Notes: generated by a model not told the origin, from the letters alone. A stretch of DNA of 64,000 nt from Amycolatopsis lexingtonensis (GCF_014873755.1 NZ_JADBEG010000001.1:10423001-10487000), one strand, 5' to 3'. Positions 40,573-49,836 are shown, counted from the stretch's first letter. Translations and numbers: made by a program.

Positions 40573-40866
40573 ATGTTCGTCGGAGCTCTTGAGCTCGACA
40601 TCCTGCTCGGCGACGTCCATTCGCTGAAGCAGAAGCGGTCTGTGGTCCGTCCGGTGCTGGCCGAGGTGCGCAAGCGCTTCGCCGTGTCGGTGGCCGAGGC
40701 CGGACACAGCGATCTGCACCGCCGGACCCTCATCGGGGTGGCCGTGGTCGCCGAAGGTGGCGAGCACGTCCGGGACGTGCTCGACTCGTGTGAGCGGTAC
40801 GTGGCGAGCAGGCCGGAGTTCGAACTCCTGTCCGCGCGCCGCCGGCTGCTCGGTCCAGACGATTGA
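40573..40866 (+). CDS. DUF503 (YlxP-like) protein
   Basis: The 97-residue product matches DUF503/YlxP, commonly found between infB and rbfA: MFVGALELDILLGDVHSLKQKRSVVRP split at residue 20, a middle RFAVSVAEAG, and a terminal helix VRDVLDSCERYV. The function is unsettled. The ATG at 40573 is chosen; the open frame extends upstream into the hairpin. No strong Shine-Dalgarno. Confidence 0.9.
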   Translation: MFVGALELDILLGDVHSLKQKRSVVRPVLAEVRKRFAVSVAEAGHSDLHRRTLIGVAVVAEGGEHVRDVLDSCERYVASRPEFELLSARRRLLGPDD

Positions 40867-40886
40867 ACCTTTTCTAGGAGAACGAC

Positions 40887-41366
40887 ATGGCTGATCCGGC
40901 TCGAGCTCGCAAGCTCGCGAAGCGGATCTCGCAGATCGTGGCGTCCGCGATCGAGCACGAGGTCAAGGACCCCCGGCTGGACTACGTGACCATCACGGAC
41001 ACGAAGGTCACCGGCGACCTGCACGACGCCACGGTGTACTACACGGTGCTGGGCGAGAAGCTGGACTCCGTCCCGGACTTCGCCGGTGCGGCGGCCGCGC
41101 TCGAATCCGCGCGCGGCGTGCTGCGCACGAAGGTCGGCCAGGGCACCGGGGTCCGCTACACGCCGACACTGACGTTCGTCGCGGACACCATCCCCGAGGA
41201 GTCGAAGCGGATCGAGGACCTCCTCGCGAAGGCCCGCGAGGCCGACGCGGAGGTCGCGCGCCGCGCGACCGGCGCCCAGCACGCGGGCGACGTCGACCCG
41301 TACAAGGCACCGCGCGAAGACAACGAAGACGACGACGAGTTCGCGGAGGAGGAGAGCCGGGGCTGA
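40887..41366 (+). CDS. rbfA: 30S ribosome-binding factor A
   Basis: The 159-residue protein matches Rbf[49 protein letters not shown] split at ~32-57, and [19 protein letters not shown]. It is a KH-type cold-shock maturation factor for 16S rRNA. The C-terminal ~30 residues are acidic ([12 protein letters not shown]). TAGGAG precedes the ATG. It ends 3 bp before the next gene's GTG. Confidence 0.95.
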   Translation: MADPARARKLAKRISQIVASAIEHEVKDPRLDYVTITDTKVTGDLHDATVYYTVLGEKLDSVPDFAGAAAALESARGVLRTKVGQGTGVRYTPTLTFVADTIPEESKRIEDLLAKAREADAEVARRATGAQHAGDVDPYKAPREDNEDDDEFAEEESRG

Positions 41367-41369
41367 CCC

Positions 41370-42185
41370 GTGCTCTCCCGCCGCGCCCTGCTCGCCGGCA
41401 GCGCCCTCACGCTGCTGGCGGGCTGCTCGCCGTCCGAACCCCCGCCCGGCCCGCCCGCGGTGCCGGCGCCGACACGGCCTTCGGTGCCGCCCGACCCGGT
41501 GACGGTCCAGCGCATGCGGTCCGAAGCCCGCGGCACCGACGTCGACCTGGTCCTGATCACCCCGGCCGGAGTCCCGGCGGCGGGGCTGCCGGTGTGCCTG
41601 GCCCTGCACGGCCGTGGCGCGCGGGCGCGGACGTTCCTCGAGCTGGGTGTCCCTTCGGCGTTGACGCAGGCCGTGCACGCGGGTGTCCCGCCGTTCGCGG
41701 TCGCGGCGATCGACGGCGACAACTACTGGGTCGACGTCGGTTCCGGCGACGATCCGCAGCGGATGCTCACCGAGGAGGTCCCGGCCTGGCTGGCGGACCG
41801 CGGCCTGCGCCCGCCATCGGCCGTGTTCGGCATTTCGATGGGCGGCTTCGGCGCGCTGCGGTACGCCCGCGCCCACCCGGACCTCAAGGCGGTGGCGACG
41901 GTGAGCGCGGCCTTGTTCGCGGACTGGCCCGACGCCCGCAGCCGCAAGGTGTTCTCCGGCGAGGAAAACTGGCGCGCGGAAGAACCGTTGCTGCACACGG
42001 GAGAACTGCGCCCGGCCGCCCTCGGCGTCTGGTGCGGCGAGTCGGATCCGTTCCTGGGCGCGGATCGCAAGCTGGTGAAGGCGGTTTCGCCCGCGGTGTC
42101 GCGGTTTTCCCCGGGTGGGCACAAGGACCAGTACTGGCGCGGGATCCTGCCGGACGTCCTGAAGTTCGTGGGGGAGCGGATCTAG
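41370..42185 (+). CDS. Alpha/beta-hydrolase lipoprotein (esterase-like)
   Basis: The 271-residue protein has a lipoprotein signal peptide with an ideal lipobox (LSRRALLAGSALTLLAGCS) and a Pro-rich linker, then an esterase-D/antigen-85-like hydrolase domain with VCLALHGRGARARTFLEL, nucleophile elbow GISMGGFG and a C-terminal His in FSPGGHKDQYW. Surface-exposed esterase is expected. It starts 3 bp after rbfA, so it is probably co-transcribed with it. Its C-terminus overlaps the convergent methyltransferase gene by 4 bases. Confidence 0.88.
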   Translation: MLSRRALLAGSALTLLAGCSPSEPPPGPPAVPAPTRPSVPPDPVTVQRMRSEARGTDVDLVLITPAGVPAAGLPVCLALHGRGARARTFLELGVPSALTQAVHAGVPPFAVAAIDGDNYWVDVGSGDDPQRMLTEEVPAWLADRGLRPPSAVFGISMGGFGALRYARAHPDLKAVATVSAALFADWPDARSRKVFSGEENWRAEEPLLHTGELRPAALGVWCGESDPFLGADRKLVKAVSPAVSRFSPGGHKDQYWRGILPDVLKFVGERI

Positions 42186-42799
42186 CTCTTCGCGAACAGG
42201 AACCCTTGCGGCACTTCGGCTTCGGGGTCGAGCAACCACTCGGCCTCGACGGTGAACCCGGCCTTCCGCACCCGCTCGGCCAGCCACCACGGCTGCCGCA
42301 GGTGGACGCGCACCCGCATCGGGTGCCCGCCGTACCCCTCGGTCTTCAGCCGGCTGCCGGCACCGACGTGGTAGCCGATCACGAGCAGGCCACCGGGCCG
42401 CAGCACCCGCCGGAAGTGCGCCAGCGCCACGGGAACTTCGTCGTCCGGGACGTGGATGAGCGACCAGAACGAGAGCACCCCGGCCACCGACGCGTCGGGC
42501 AGGTCCAGGTCGGTCATCGAGCCGACGTCGAACCGCAGCCCGGGGTGGCTCCGCCGTGCGAGCTCGACCATGTTCGGCGAAAGGTCGATCCCGGCGGCGT
42601 CGACGCCCAGCGTGTGCAGGTGCGCGGTGACGTGCCCGGGCCCGCACCCCACGTCCACCAGTGGCCCGTCGACCCGCGCGGCCACCACGTCGAGCGCGGC
42701 CCGCACGTACGGCCGCGTGGCGACGGCGTCCCGCATGAATTCGGCGTAGCTCTCGGCGACGGTGTCGTAGGAGTCGCGGGTGTCCGCGAGCCAGGTCAT
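42182..42799 (-). CDS. Class I SAM-dependent methyltransferase
   Basis: The 205-residue protein has the Rossmann-like MTase motif I GPLVDVGCGPGHVTAHL and motif II region LSFWSLIHVPDDEV, with LRPGGLLVIGYHVG. The family (Methyltransf_25) acts on small molecules. ATG 42799 overlaps the TetR stop by 4 bp, making a two-gene unit. Substrate unknown. Confidence 0.9.
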   Translation of the reverse strand: MTWLADTRDSYDTVAESYAEFMRDAVATRPYVRAALDVVAARVDGPLVDVGCGPGHVTAHLHTLGVDAAGIDLSPNMVELARRSHPGLRFDVGSMTDLDLPDASVAGVLSFWSLIHVPDDEVPVALAHFRRVLRPGGLLVIGYHVGAGSRLKTEGYGGHPMRVRVHLRQPWWLAERVRKAGFTVEAEWLLDPEAEVPQGFLFAKS

Positions 42800-43338
42800 C
42801 GCGCCCGCAGCCCGTCGAGGACCATGCCGAGCGCGCGCCGCCAGTCCGGGGTCGCGGTCGCCGCGGCGAACACGATCGCCAGGTCCTGCGCGCGGAAGTC
42901 CTTCCGCAATGCACCGGCCTCCTGGGCGCGCGAGATGATCCGGTTCATCCGGGACCCGTTGGCCTGCTTGGCTTTCTCCAGTCCCGACGCGGGGTCGAAC
43001 GCCCGCGAGCACACTTCGGTGAAACCCCGGTCGCTGACCTGCATCAGCACCGACCGTTCGAGGAAGAGCACGAAACCGTCCCAGGGGTCGTCGCACGCGA
43101 GGGCTTCTTCGGTGACGGCCCGCGCTTCTTCCAGCGTCGGCAGGAACGCGGCCTCGACCAGGTCGGCCCGGGTCGGGAACCGGTTGTAGAGCGTCCCGAT
43201 CGCGACTTCGGCGCGGCGCGCGATCTCGTCGAGCGGGGCGTCGACCCCCTTGGCGCCGAACACCTCCCGCGCGGCCGCCACCAGCGCTTCCCGGTTGCGC
43301 CGGGCGTCCGCGCGCAGGGGGCGTTGCTCGACGGTCAC
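42796..43338 (-). CDS. TetR family transcriptional regulator
   Basis: The 180-residue protein has the HTH at ~12-58 (NREALVAAAREVFGAKGVDAPLDEIARRAEVAIGTLYNRFPTR, split) and a helical ligand domain. GTG start at 43338. It is co-transcribed with the methyltransferase gene (ATGA overlap) and probably controls it. No palindrome was found in the 134-bp divergent gap to the NfeD-like gene. Confidence 0.92.
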   Translation of the reverse strand: MTVEQRPLRADARRNREALVAAAREVFGAKGVDAPLDEIARRAEVAIGTLYNRFPTRADLVEAAFLPTLEEARAVTEEALACDDPWDGFVLFLERSVLMQVSDRGFTEVCSRAFDPASGLEKAKQANGSRMNRIISRAQEAGALRKDFRAQDLAIVFAAATATPDWRRALGMVLDGLRAR

Positions 43339-43472
43339 GCTCCGCAGTATAGCCGCGCGGGTTGCCTCCTGATCGGAACCTCACAGTGCCCACGGGCCGC
43401 GCCCGCCGGGAGCACAATGGGGTCAGCGGGGGCCATCCCCGCGTCGAGGCGGCCACCGAGGGAGGTCGGCAC

Positions 43473-43700
43473 GTGCACTCCGATCTCTCCCCGGCCGGGC
43501 GCACCGGAGTCCTCCTGGTCGGCACCCGCGGGCAGCGGGGCCCCGGGGAGGTGCTGATCAGGATCAGGGGCGGCCTGGAAACCTTCCTTGCCTGGTCCGA
43601 CACGGAGCTGCCGAAGGGCACGACCGTCCTGGTCGTGGAAACCCGGGGCCGGCGCACGGTCGACGTCGTGGCGTGGGACGCCTCGGCACCCACTTCCTAG
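43473..43700 (+). CDS. Small NfeD-like OB-fold protein
   Basis: The 75-residue product is a single OB-like beta domain (GTRGQRGPGEVLIRIRGGLE, AWSDTELPKGTTVLVVETRG, RTVDVVAW), the pattern of the NfeD C-terminal domain without its membrane part. It precedes the SPFH gene by 19 bp, the classic NfeD-SPFH arrangement. GGGAGG (about 43460) supports the GTG start. Probably a partner for the SPFH protein. Confidence 0.75.
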   Translation: MHSDLSPAGRTGVLLVGTRGQRGPGEVLIRIRGGLETFLAWSDTELPKGTTVLVVETRGRRTVDVVAWDASAPTS

Positions 43701-43719
43701 TGTGCGAAGAAGGACAGCC

Positions 43720-44862
43720 ATGTTCGGGTACCGCGTTCCCGCGCCCAACGAGGCGATGCTGATCTCCGGGGGCAAGCACAGCCAGGGCGACTCGCCGTTC
43801 CGGGTCGTCACCGGTCACGGCGCGTTCGTCATGCCGGTCTTCCGGAAGGTCCGGTTCCTCACGCTTTCCATGTGCGAGGCCGAAGTGACCGAAGTGTGCG
43901 TCACGAAACAGGCCATCGCCCTGACCGTGCGGGCGGTGATCGCGTTCAAGGTCGGCAACGACACCGAGAGCATCGTCAACGCCGGCCAGCGGTTCCTCTC
44001 CGACCAGGACCAGATGTCCGTGCTGACCGGGCGGATCTTCGCCGGCCACCTGCGCTCGATCATCGGGTCCATGACGGTCGAGGAGATCATCACCGAGCGG
44101 CAGAAGCTCGCCACCGAGGTGCTGGACGGCTCGGCGGTGGAGATGGCGAAGATCGGGCTCACCGTCGACGCGCTGCAGATCCAGTCGATCGACGACATGA
44201 AGCTCGGCTACATCGCGGCGATGGCCGCGCCGCACAACGCCGCCATCCAGCGGGACGCCCAGATCGCCCAGGCGGTGGCGAACCAGACGGCGGCGGAAGC
44301 CGAGCAGAAGTCCCAGCGGACGCAGGCGGAGTACGCCCGGCAGACGTCGATCGTGCAGGCGCAGTACCGCGCCGAGGTCGAGGCGGCGCAGGCCGAAGCC
44401 GCTCAGGCCGGGCCGCTCGCGCAGGCCAAGGCCCAGCAGGAGGTCATCGACGCGCGCACCGAGCTGGCGCAGCGCGAGGCCGAACTGCGGCAGCAGCAAC
44501 TGGTCGCCGAGGTGATCAAGCCGGCCGACGCGGAGGCCGAGCGGATCCGCATCCTGGCGCTGGCCGACGCGGAGAAGATGCGCGTGCAGGCCGAGGCGGC
44601 CGCGTCGAACAACCGGGTCGCCCTCGACCGGATGCTCATCGACCAGCTGCCGCAGATCGTCAAAGAGGCGGGGCGCGGCCTGTCCGGCGCGAACGTCAAC
44701 ATCCTCAACGGCGCGGACGGCCTCGGTGAGATGGCCGCCGGGCTCGTCGGCCAGGGACTGTCCATCTTGGACTCGGTGAAGCGCGGCCTGAGCACCCCGC
44801 CGGCCCCCGCCGCGGCGCCGGAGGAGAACGGGCAGGTGACCAAGCCCGAGCTCACGCAGTAG
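43720..44862 (+). CDS. SPFH/flotillin-like protein
   Basis: The 380-residue protein has an SPFH/band 7 domain (~15-195; FRVVTGHGAFVMPVF, VEEIITERQKLATEVLDG), a long coiled-coil of Ala/Glu/Gln heptads (~185-330; AEAEQKSQRTQAEYARQTS, EVEAAQAEAAQAGPL) and a short tail. There is no obvious transmembrane hairpin at the N-terminus, so membrane association would be peripheral or through the NfeD partner. Flotillins scaffold membrane microdomains. AAGAAGGAC precedes the ATG. Confidence 0.9.
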   Translation: MFGYRVPAPNEAMLISGGKHSQGDSPFRVVTGHGAFVMPVFRKVRFLTLSMCEAEVTEVCVTKQAIALTVRAVIAFKVGNDTESIVNAGQRFLSDQDQMSVLTGRIFAGHLRSIIGSMTVEEIITERQKLATEVLDGSAVEMAKIGLTVDALQIQSIDDMKLGYIAAMAAPHNAAIQRDAQIAQAVANQTAAEAEQKSQRTQAEYARQTSIVQAQYRAEVEAAQAEAAQAGPLAQAKAQQEVIDARTELAQREAELRQQQLVAEVIKPADAEAERIRILALADAEKMRVQAEAAASNNRVALDRMLIDQLPQIVKEAGRGLSGANVNILNGADGLGEMAAGLVGQGLSILDSVKRGLSTPPAPAAAPEENGQVTKPELTQ

Positions 44863-44874
44863 CGCTTTGTCGAC

Positions 44875-45906
44875 TCAAGACGTGGGCTTCACCGCGACGA
44901 CCAGGTCACGCAGGATGGCCTGGTCGACCCGGTGCGCGAACTCCTCCCACGGCCCGCCTTCGCGGACGTCGAGCTCGGCCTTGCGCAGCACCGCGACGAG
45001 TTCTTCGCGCGGGAGCACGGTGGTGTTCCACGAGATCCCCAACGCCCCACCGGGACGCAGCACGCGCGTCCACACCGGCACCGCTGCCGCCAGGAGATCA
45101 CGCGGGCTCCGCTGCAACCCCGCCTCGCGGTGGCTCCCGTGCTGGACGCCGTACGGCGCGTCGGTCACGATCACGTCGCACGAGTTCGCCCGCAGCACCT
45201 CGTCCGTGGTCAGCGTGTCGGCCTGGAAGTAGGTGAGCTTGCGGGTGTCGCCCGCTTTGTACGCTTCCTTGTCCAGCGCGTACTCGATGTCGAGGCGCCG
45301 CCCGAGGCGGACCTTGTTGCGCCGCAGCTGGCCCGAGTCGGCGGTGTGCTTGACGCGCTTGTTCCGCAGCCAGGTCTTGATGAACGCCTCGTAGGCTTCG
45401 AAGTCCTTGCCGTCGACGTCCAGGCCGGTGGCGTGCAGGCCGTACATCATCGCCTGGTTCAGCGTGGTGCCGCGGCCGCACAGCGGGTCGAGCAGGTACT
45501 TCGGCCGGTCGGAGAACGGGTCCGCGGTCGCCAGCAGCGTGACGTTCAGCAGCAGCTTCGTGAACGACTCGTTCGTCTTGCCCGGGTACTTCTGGATGGT
45601 CAGCAGGTCCGAGTCGGCCTTCGCCAGCGGCGTCACGGTGACCGGGCGCAGGACGCCGTCACCCAGCTCGAACAGCGCGTACAGCGACGAAAGGTTCGAC
45701 AGCAGCGCGAGGTCGCGCTCGCCGAGGGGCACCGAGCTGGTGAAGCGCACGTACCCCACGCCGCCGAGCTCGACCTCCTCGATCCCGGACAGCTCGGCCG
45801 GCAGCACCGCGCCGAACACCGCCAGCTCGGCGCGCAGCAGCGCGGGGGAGGAGGCGGCGTAGACCCGGTTGGCGGACGGGTGGACCAGGATCACGTACTC
45901 AGGCAT
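44875..45906 (-). CDS. TRM11-like SAM-dependent methyltransferase
   Basis: The 343-residue protein has an N-terminal region (MPEYVILVHPSANRVYAAS) and a C-terminal MTase domain with LLDPLCGRGTTLNQAMMYG, FQADTLTTDEVL and the catalytic DAPYGVQHG, matching the N6/N2 nucleic-acid methyltransferase DPPY-like motif of UPF0020/TRM11 proteins. The THUMP domain of TRM11 is not clear. RNA modification is the likely role. ATG at 45906; the DHH gene starts 25 bp away on the other strand. Confidence 0.85.
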   Translation of the reverse strand: MPEYVILVHPSANRVYAASSPALLRAELAVFGAVLPAELSGIEEVELGGVGYVRFTSSVPLGERDLALLSNLSSLYALFELGDGVLRPVTVTPLAKADSDLLTIQKYPGKTNESFTKLLLNVTLLATADPFSDRPKYLLDPLCGRGTTLNQAMMYGLHATGLDVDGKDFEAYEAFIKTWLRNKRVKHTADSGQLRRNKVRLGRRLDIEYALDKEAYKAGDTRKLTYFQADTLTTDEVLRANSCDVIVTDAPYGVQHGSHREAGLQRSPRDLLAAAVPVWTRVLRPGGALGISWNTTVLPREELVAVLRKAELDVREGGPWEEFAHRVDQAILRDLVVAVKPTS

Positions 45907-45931
45907 CCCGCAGAGCGTAGCGTGACGCACC

Positions 45932-46921
45932 GTGACCCCTACTTCGGCGCAGGACATCCGGGACGCGGCCGCGCTGCTCGCCTCGGCCACCGACGTGACG
46001 ATCCTCGGCCACATCCGCCCGGACGCGGACGCGCTGGGCAGCGCGCTCGCCCTCGGCCGGGCCCTCCTCCAGCGTGGGGCGAAGGTGCGCGTCTCCTTCG
46101 GCGAACCCGACGAGGCGCCCGAGACGCTGCGGTGGCTCGACGAGGACGGGCTGCTCACCCACCCGGACGACCTTCCCGCCAGCGAGCCCCTGCTGATCTG
46201 CGTCGACACGCCGACGCCGAAGCGGCTGGGCCGGCTCGCCGGGCGCGTCGAGGCCGCCGGCGCCGTGCTGGTCGTCGACCACCACGCCACCAACACCTTC
46301 TACGGCACCTGCCACGTCGTCGACGAGACGGCCGAGGCCAGCGCGATCCTGGTGTTCCGGCTCCTGGACGCACTGGGCGCCGAACTGGACGAGCCGATCG
46401 CGCGCGGGATCTACGCCGGGATCGTCACCGACACCAGCGGGTTCCGGCGGGCGAGCCCCGAGACGCACCGGATGGCGGCGCGGCTCATCGAAGCCGGCGT
46501 CGACGCCGAAGCGGTCGTGCGGCGGATCACCGACGAGCGCCCCTTCGCCTGGCTGCCGATGCTGTCGTCGGTGCTGAGCGGAGCCCGGCTGGAACCGGAA
46601 GCCGCGCAGGGCAAGGGTTTCGTGCACGCCGTGGTCCGCGTCGACGCGGCCGAGACGGTGCGCGCCGAGGAGGTCGAGTCGGTCGTCGACGTCGTCCGCT
46701 CGGTGCGCGAGGCCGCCGTCGCCGCGGTGCTCAAACAGGACCTCGCGAACCCGGCGCAGTGGCAGATCTCGTTGCGCTCCATCGGGCTCGACGTCTCGGC
46801 CGTGGCCACCGAATTCGGCGGCGGCGGGCACCGGCAGGCCGCGGGCTGCACGATCCCGGGCACCGCCGAGGAGGTCCTGGCGGGACTGCGCGCGGCGCTG
46901 GAACGGGCACCGCTGCTGTAG
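45932..46921 (+). CDS. DHH/DHHA1 phosphoesterase, NrnA-like
   Basis: The 329-residue protein has the DHH motif set: HIRPDADALGSALALGRAL, CVDTPTP, VDHHATNTFYG, and the DHHA1 domain ending GGGGHRQAAGC. It belongs to the nano-RNase/pAp phosphatase group, which in mycobacteria also hydrolyses c-di-AMP. In related genomes it lies right after rbfA; here six genes intervene. GTG at 45932 is preceded by no strong Shine-Dalgarno. Confidence 0.92.
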   Translation: MTPTSAQDIRDAAALLASATDVTILGHIRPDADALGSALALGRALLQRGAKVRVSFGEPDEAPETLRWLDEDGLLTHPDDLPASEPLLICVDTPTPKRLGRLAGRVEAAGAVLVVDHHATNTFYGTCHVVDETAEASAILVFRLLDALGAELDEPIARGIYAGIVTDTSGFRRASPETHRMAARLIEAGVDAEAVVRRITDERPFAWLPMLSSVLSGARLEPEAAQGKGFVHAVVRVDAAETVRAEEVESVVDVVRSVREAAVAAVLKQDLANPAQWQISLRSIGLDVSAVATEFGGGGHRQAAGCTIPGTAEEVLAGLRAALERAPLL

Positions 46922-47002
46922 CCGGCGTCGGCCGGCGGGTCCGGAAAGTTCCCGGCTTCCCGCCGGTCAGAACTGTCGGTGGGGCCGGTTAGAGTCCGGA
47001 TC

Positions 47003-48325
47003 GTGGTGAACGTGGAGGAGACCGAGCGGGTTCCGGCGAAGCGCGTGCTCGGCCTGGCCGTGCCCGCGCTCGGGGTGCTGGCCGCCGAGCCGCTGTACGT
47101 GCTGGTCGACACCGCCGTGGTCGGGCACCTCGACGCGCTGTCGCTGGCCGGGCTCGCGCTCGGCGGGGTCGTGCTGGCGCAGGTGTCGAGCCAGCTGACG
47201 TTCCTGTCCTACGGCACGACGTCGCGCACCGCGCGTCTGCACGGCGCCGGCCGCCGGGCGGACGCGGTCCGCGAAGGCGTGCAGGCGACGTGGCTGGCGC
47301 TGTTCGTCGGGTTCTTCGTGCTCGGCGCCGGGCAGCTGCTGGCCTGGCCGATCGCCCGCGCGCTCTCGGGCAGCGACGAGATCGCGTCCGCGGCCGTGTC
47401 GTGGCTGCGGATCGCGCTGTTCGGGGCGCCGCTGATCCTCGTCACCATGGCGGGCAACGGCTGGATGCGCGGGGTCCAGGACGCCGCGAAACCGCTGCGG
47501 TACGTGCTGGCGGGCAACGGGATCTCGGCCGTGCTGTGCCCGGTGCTCGTCTACGGGGCCGGGCTCGGCCTGGAGGGCTCGGCGATCGCGAACGTCGTCG
47601 CGCAGGTGATCTCGGCGGCGCTGTTCTTCGCCGCGCTGGTGAAGGAGAAGGCCGGGCTGCGCCCGGACTTCAAGGTGATGCGCGCCCAGCTCGGCCTCGG
47701 CCGCGACCTGGTCCTGCGCAGCCTGGCGTTCCAGGCGTGCTTCGTCTCGGCGGCGGCCGTCGCGGCCCGGACGTCGACCGAGGCGGTGGGCGCGCACCAG
47801 GTGGTGCTGCAGCTGTGGACGTTCCTCGCGCTGGTGCTGGACTCGGTGGCGATCGCGGCGCAGTCGCTGGTCGGCGCGGCGCTGGGGGCGAATTCGGCCC
47901 GGCAGGCGCGCGGGGTGGCCAACCAGATCACCGGGTACGGGCTGCTGCTGGGATGCTTCCTGTGCGTGCTGTTCGCGGCGCTGTCGTGGGTGCTGCCGCA
48001 CGCGTTCACGTCCGACCCGGGCGTGCTGGCGGAGATCCCGCACGCGTGGTGGTTCTTCGTGGCCCTGCAGCCGATCGCCGGGGTGGTGTTCGCCTTGGAC
48101 GGCGTCCTGCTGGGCGCGGGCGACGCGGCCTTCCTCCGCAACGCGACGCTCGGCAGCGCGGCGTTGGGCTTCCTGCCGCTGATCTGGGCCTCGCTCGGCT
48201 TCGGCTGGGGCTTGACGGGGATCTGGACCGGGCTGTCGCTGTTCATGGTGATCCGGCTGGCGTTCGTGGTGGCGCGCTGGCGGTCCGGCCACTGGGCGGT
48301 GACGGGCGCGATCCGACCGGCCTGA
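47003..48325 (+). CDS. MATE family efflux transporter (DinF-like)
   Basis: The ~440-residue protein has twelve predicted helices and the MATE pattern: PLYVLVDTAVVGHLDALSLAGLALG, YGTTSRTARLHGAGRR, and the second-half GAHQVVLQLWTFLALVLDSVAIAAQS. Located after the DHH gene as in mycobacteria (dinF). GTG at 47003 or 47006 are equivalent starts. It expels cationic compounds driven by Na+ or H+. Followed by an MFS gene after 141 bp. Confidence 0.92.
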   Translation: MVNVEETERVPAKRVLGLAVPALGVLAAEPLYVLVDTAVVGHLDALSLAGLALGGVVLAQVSSQLTFLSYGTTSRTARLHGAGRRADAVREGVQATWLALFVGFFVLGAGQLLAWPIARALSGSDEIASAAVSWLRIALFGAPLILVTMAGNGWMRGVQDAAKPLRYVLAGNGISAVLCPVLVYGAGLGLEGSAIANVVAQVISAALFFAALVKEKAGLRPDFKVMRAQLGLGRDLVLRSLAFQACFVSAAAVAARTSTEAVGAHQVVLQLWTFLALVLDSVAIAAQSLVGAALGANSARQARGVANQITGYGLLLGCFLCVLFAALSWVLPHAFTSDPGVLAEIPHAWWFFVALQPIAGVVFALDGVLLGAGDAAFLRNATLGSAALGFLPLIWASLGFGWGLTGIWTGLSLFMVIRLAFVVARWRSGHWAVTGAIRPA

Positions 48326-48351
48326 CCACGTGTGATGCCCCCGACCCTGTG

Positions 48352-48434
48352 GCGAAAACCACCCGGATAACGGCTATGTTTCGCCGTTGCTTAGGCGATA
48401 CAAGTAGTAGGGACGGCAGCGTGGGCGTTCCACG
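48352..48434. promoter_or_regulatory. Inverted repeats in the MFS upstream region
   Basis: GGCGAAA (48352-48358) and TTTCGCC (48379-48385) form a 7-bp inverted repeat across a 20-base spacer, and CGTGG/CCACG arms (48421-48425 and 48430-48434) form a second. A relatively AT-rich stretch follows the first (GATACAAGTAGTAGG). The 141-bp gap thus probably contains the MFS promoter. Placement is approximate. Confidence 0.35.
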
Positions 48435-48466
48435 CCCCGAACACCGCCGACTCCCTGGAGGTCCTT

Positions 48467-49792
48467 GTGCCGCCCGCCACCGGCCGCGCCACCGCCCGGT
48501 CCTGGCTCATCTGGCTCGCCGCCGTCACCGTCTACCTCCTCGCGGTCTTCCACCGCACCTCCTTCGGCGTCGCCGGGCTGCAGGCGGCCGAACGCTTCGG
48601 TGTCGGCGCCGCCGCGCTCGGCACCTTCACCGTCCTGCAGGTCGGCGTCTACGCCGCCATGCAGATCCCGACCGGCGTCCTGGTCGACCGCTACGGTCCC
48701 CGCCGCGTCCTCGTCGTCGCCGTGCTGATCCTCGGCACCGGGCAGCTCCTGCTCGGCATCGCGCACTCCTACGGCCTCGGCCTGCTCGCCCGCGGCGTGC
48801 TCGGGCTCGGCGACGCGCTCACCTTCGTCAGCGTGCTGCGCCTGGTCGCGGCCCACTTCCCGGGCCGCCAGTACGCGCTGCTGACGTCGTTCACCGCCGC
48901 CGTCGGCTACATCGGCAACCTCGCCGCGACCGTCCCGCTGGCGCTGCTGCTCGACGTTTCCGGCTGGACCCCCACCTTCCTCGCCGTCGGCGCCCTCACC
49001 GTGCTCTACACGCTGGTCGTGGCGCTGCGGGTCCGGGACGTCCCGGACGGCGAAGCGCAGCCCGTCCGCGAACAGGTCCGCCCGCGCCAGCTCGCCCATC
49101 AGGTCGCCGAAGCCTGGCGGACGCCGGGGACGCGCCTGGGCTTCTGGGTCCACTTCAGCACGATGTTCGCCCCCAACGCCCTGACGCTGCTGTGGGGCGT
49201 CCCGTGGCTGGTACAGGGCCAGGGGCAGTCGAAGGCCGCCGCGAGCGCGCTGCTCACCGTGTTCGTCTTCGGGTCGATGGCCGGCGGGCCGCTGCTCGGC
49301 GGCGTGATCGGCAGGCGCCCGTCGCTGCGGATGCCGCTGGTCGGCGGGTACATCGGCGGCGCCGCGCTGCTCTGGGCGGTGCTGCTGAGCTGGCCCGGCA
49401 CCGTGCCGGTGGCCGTCCTGGTGCCCGCGTTCGCCTTCCTCGCCCTCGGCGGCCCGGCGTCGATGATCGGCTTCGCGCTCGCCCGCGACTACAACCCGCT
49501 GTCCCGCGTGGGCACGGCCACCGGCGTGGTCAACGTCGGCGGGTTCGTCGCGACGACGATCGCCGCGCTCGCCGTCGGCGTGCTCCTGCAGTGGACCGGC
49601 GGGAACTTCCGGCTGTCGCTGCTGGCGATCGTCGCGATCCTCGCGCTCGGCACGGTCCGGCTGCTCGTGTGGTGGCGCCGCACCCGCGCCCACCTGTTCC
49701 TGGCCGAGGCCCGCGGCGAGGAACTGCCGGTGCGGATCACCCGCCGCCGCTGGGACGCCGCACTACCGGAGACGCCGATCGTCGCCGCCTGA
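48467..49792 (+). CDS. Major facilitator superfamily transporter
   Basis: The 441-residue protein has twelve hydrophobic segments; the loop between helices 2 and 3 has GVLVDRYGPRRVLV (motif A DxxGxR-like), and the middle LAHQVAEAWRTPGTRLGFW marks the cytoplasmic loop. Similar to nitrate/cyanate-type CynX carriers. GTG start with CTGGAGG upstream. Substrate unknown. Confidence 0.9.
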   Translation: MPPATGRATARSWLIWLAAVTVYLLAVFHRTSFGVAGLQAAERFGVGAAALGTFTVLQVGVYAAMQIPTGVLVDRYGPRRVLVVAVLILGTGQLLLGIAHSYGLGLLARGVLGLGDALTFVSVLRLVAAHFPGRQYALLTSFTAAVGYIGNLAATVPLALLLDVSGWTPTFLAVGALTVLYTLVVALRVRDVPDGEAQPVREQVRPRQLAHQVAEAWRTPGTRLGFWVHFSTMFAPNALTLLWGVPWLVQGQGQSKAAASALLTVFVFGSMAGGPLLGGVIGRRPSLRMPLVGGYIGGAALLWAVLLSWPGTVPVAVLVPAFAFLALGGPASMIGFALARDYNPLSRVGTATGVVNVGGFVATTIAALAVGVLLQWTGGNFRLSLLAIVAILALGTVRLLVWWRRTRAHLFLAEARGEELPVRITRRRWDAALPETPIVAA

Positions 49793-49836
49793 ACGGCCTG
49801 ATCGGCCCACGACAAGCGGCAGCTAGGGTTTCCCGC

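Noticed and set aside
37609..40767. 1052-residue minus-strand frame opposite infB
   Set aside because: Composition of His/Asp/Arg runs typical of the antisense of high-GC genes; infB on the plus strand is clearly real.
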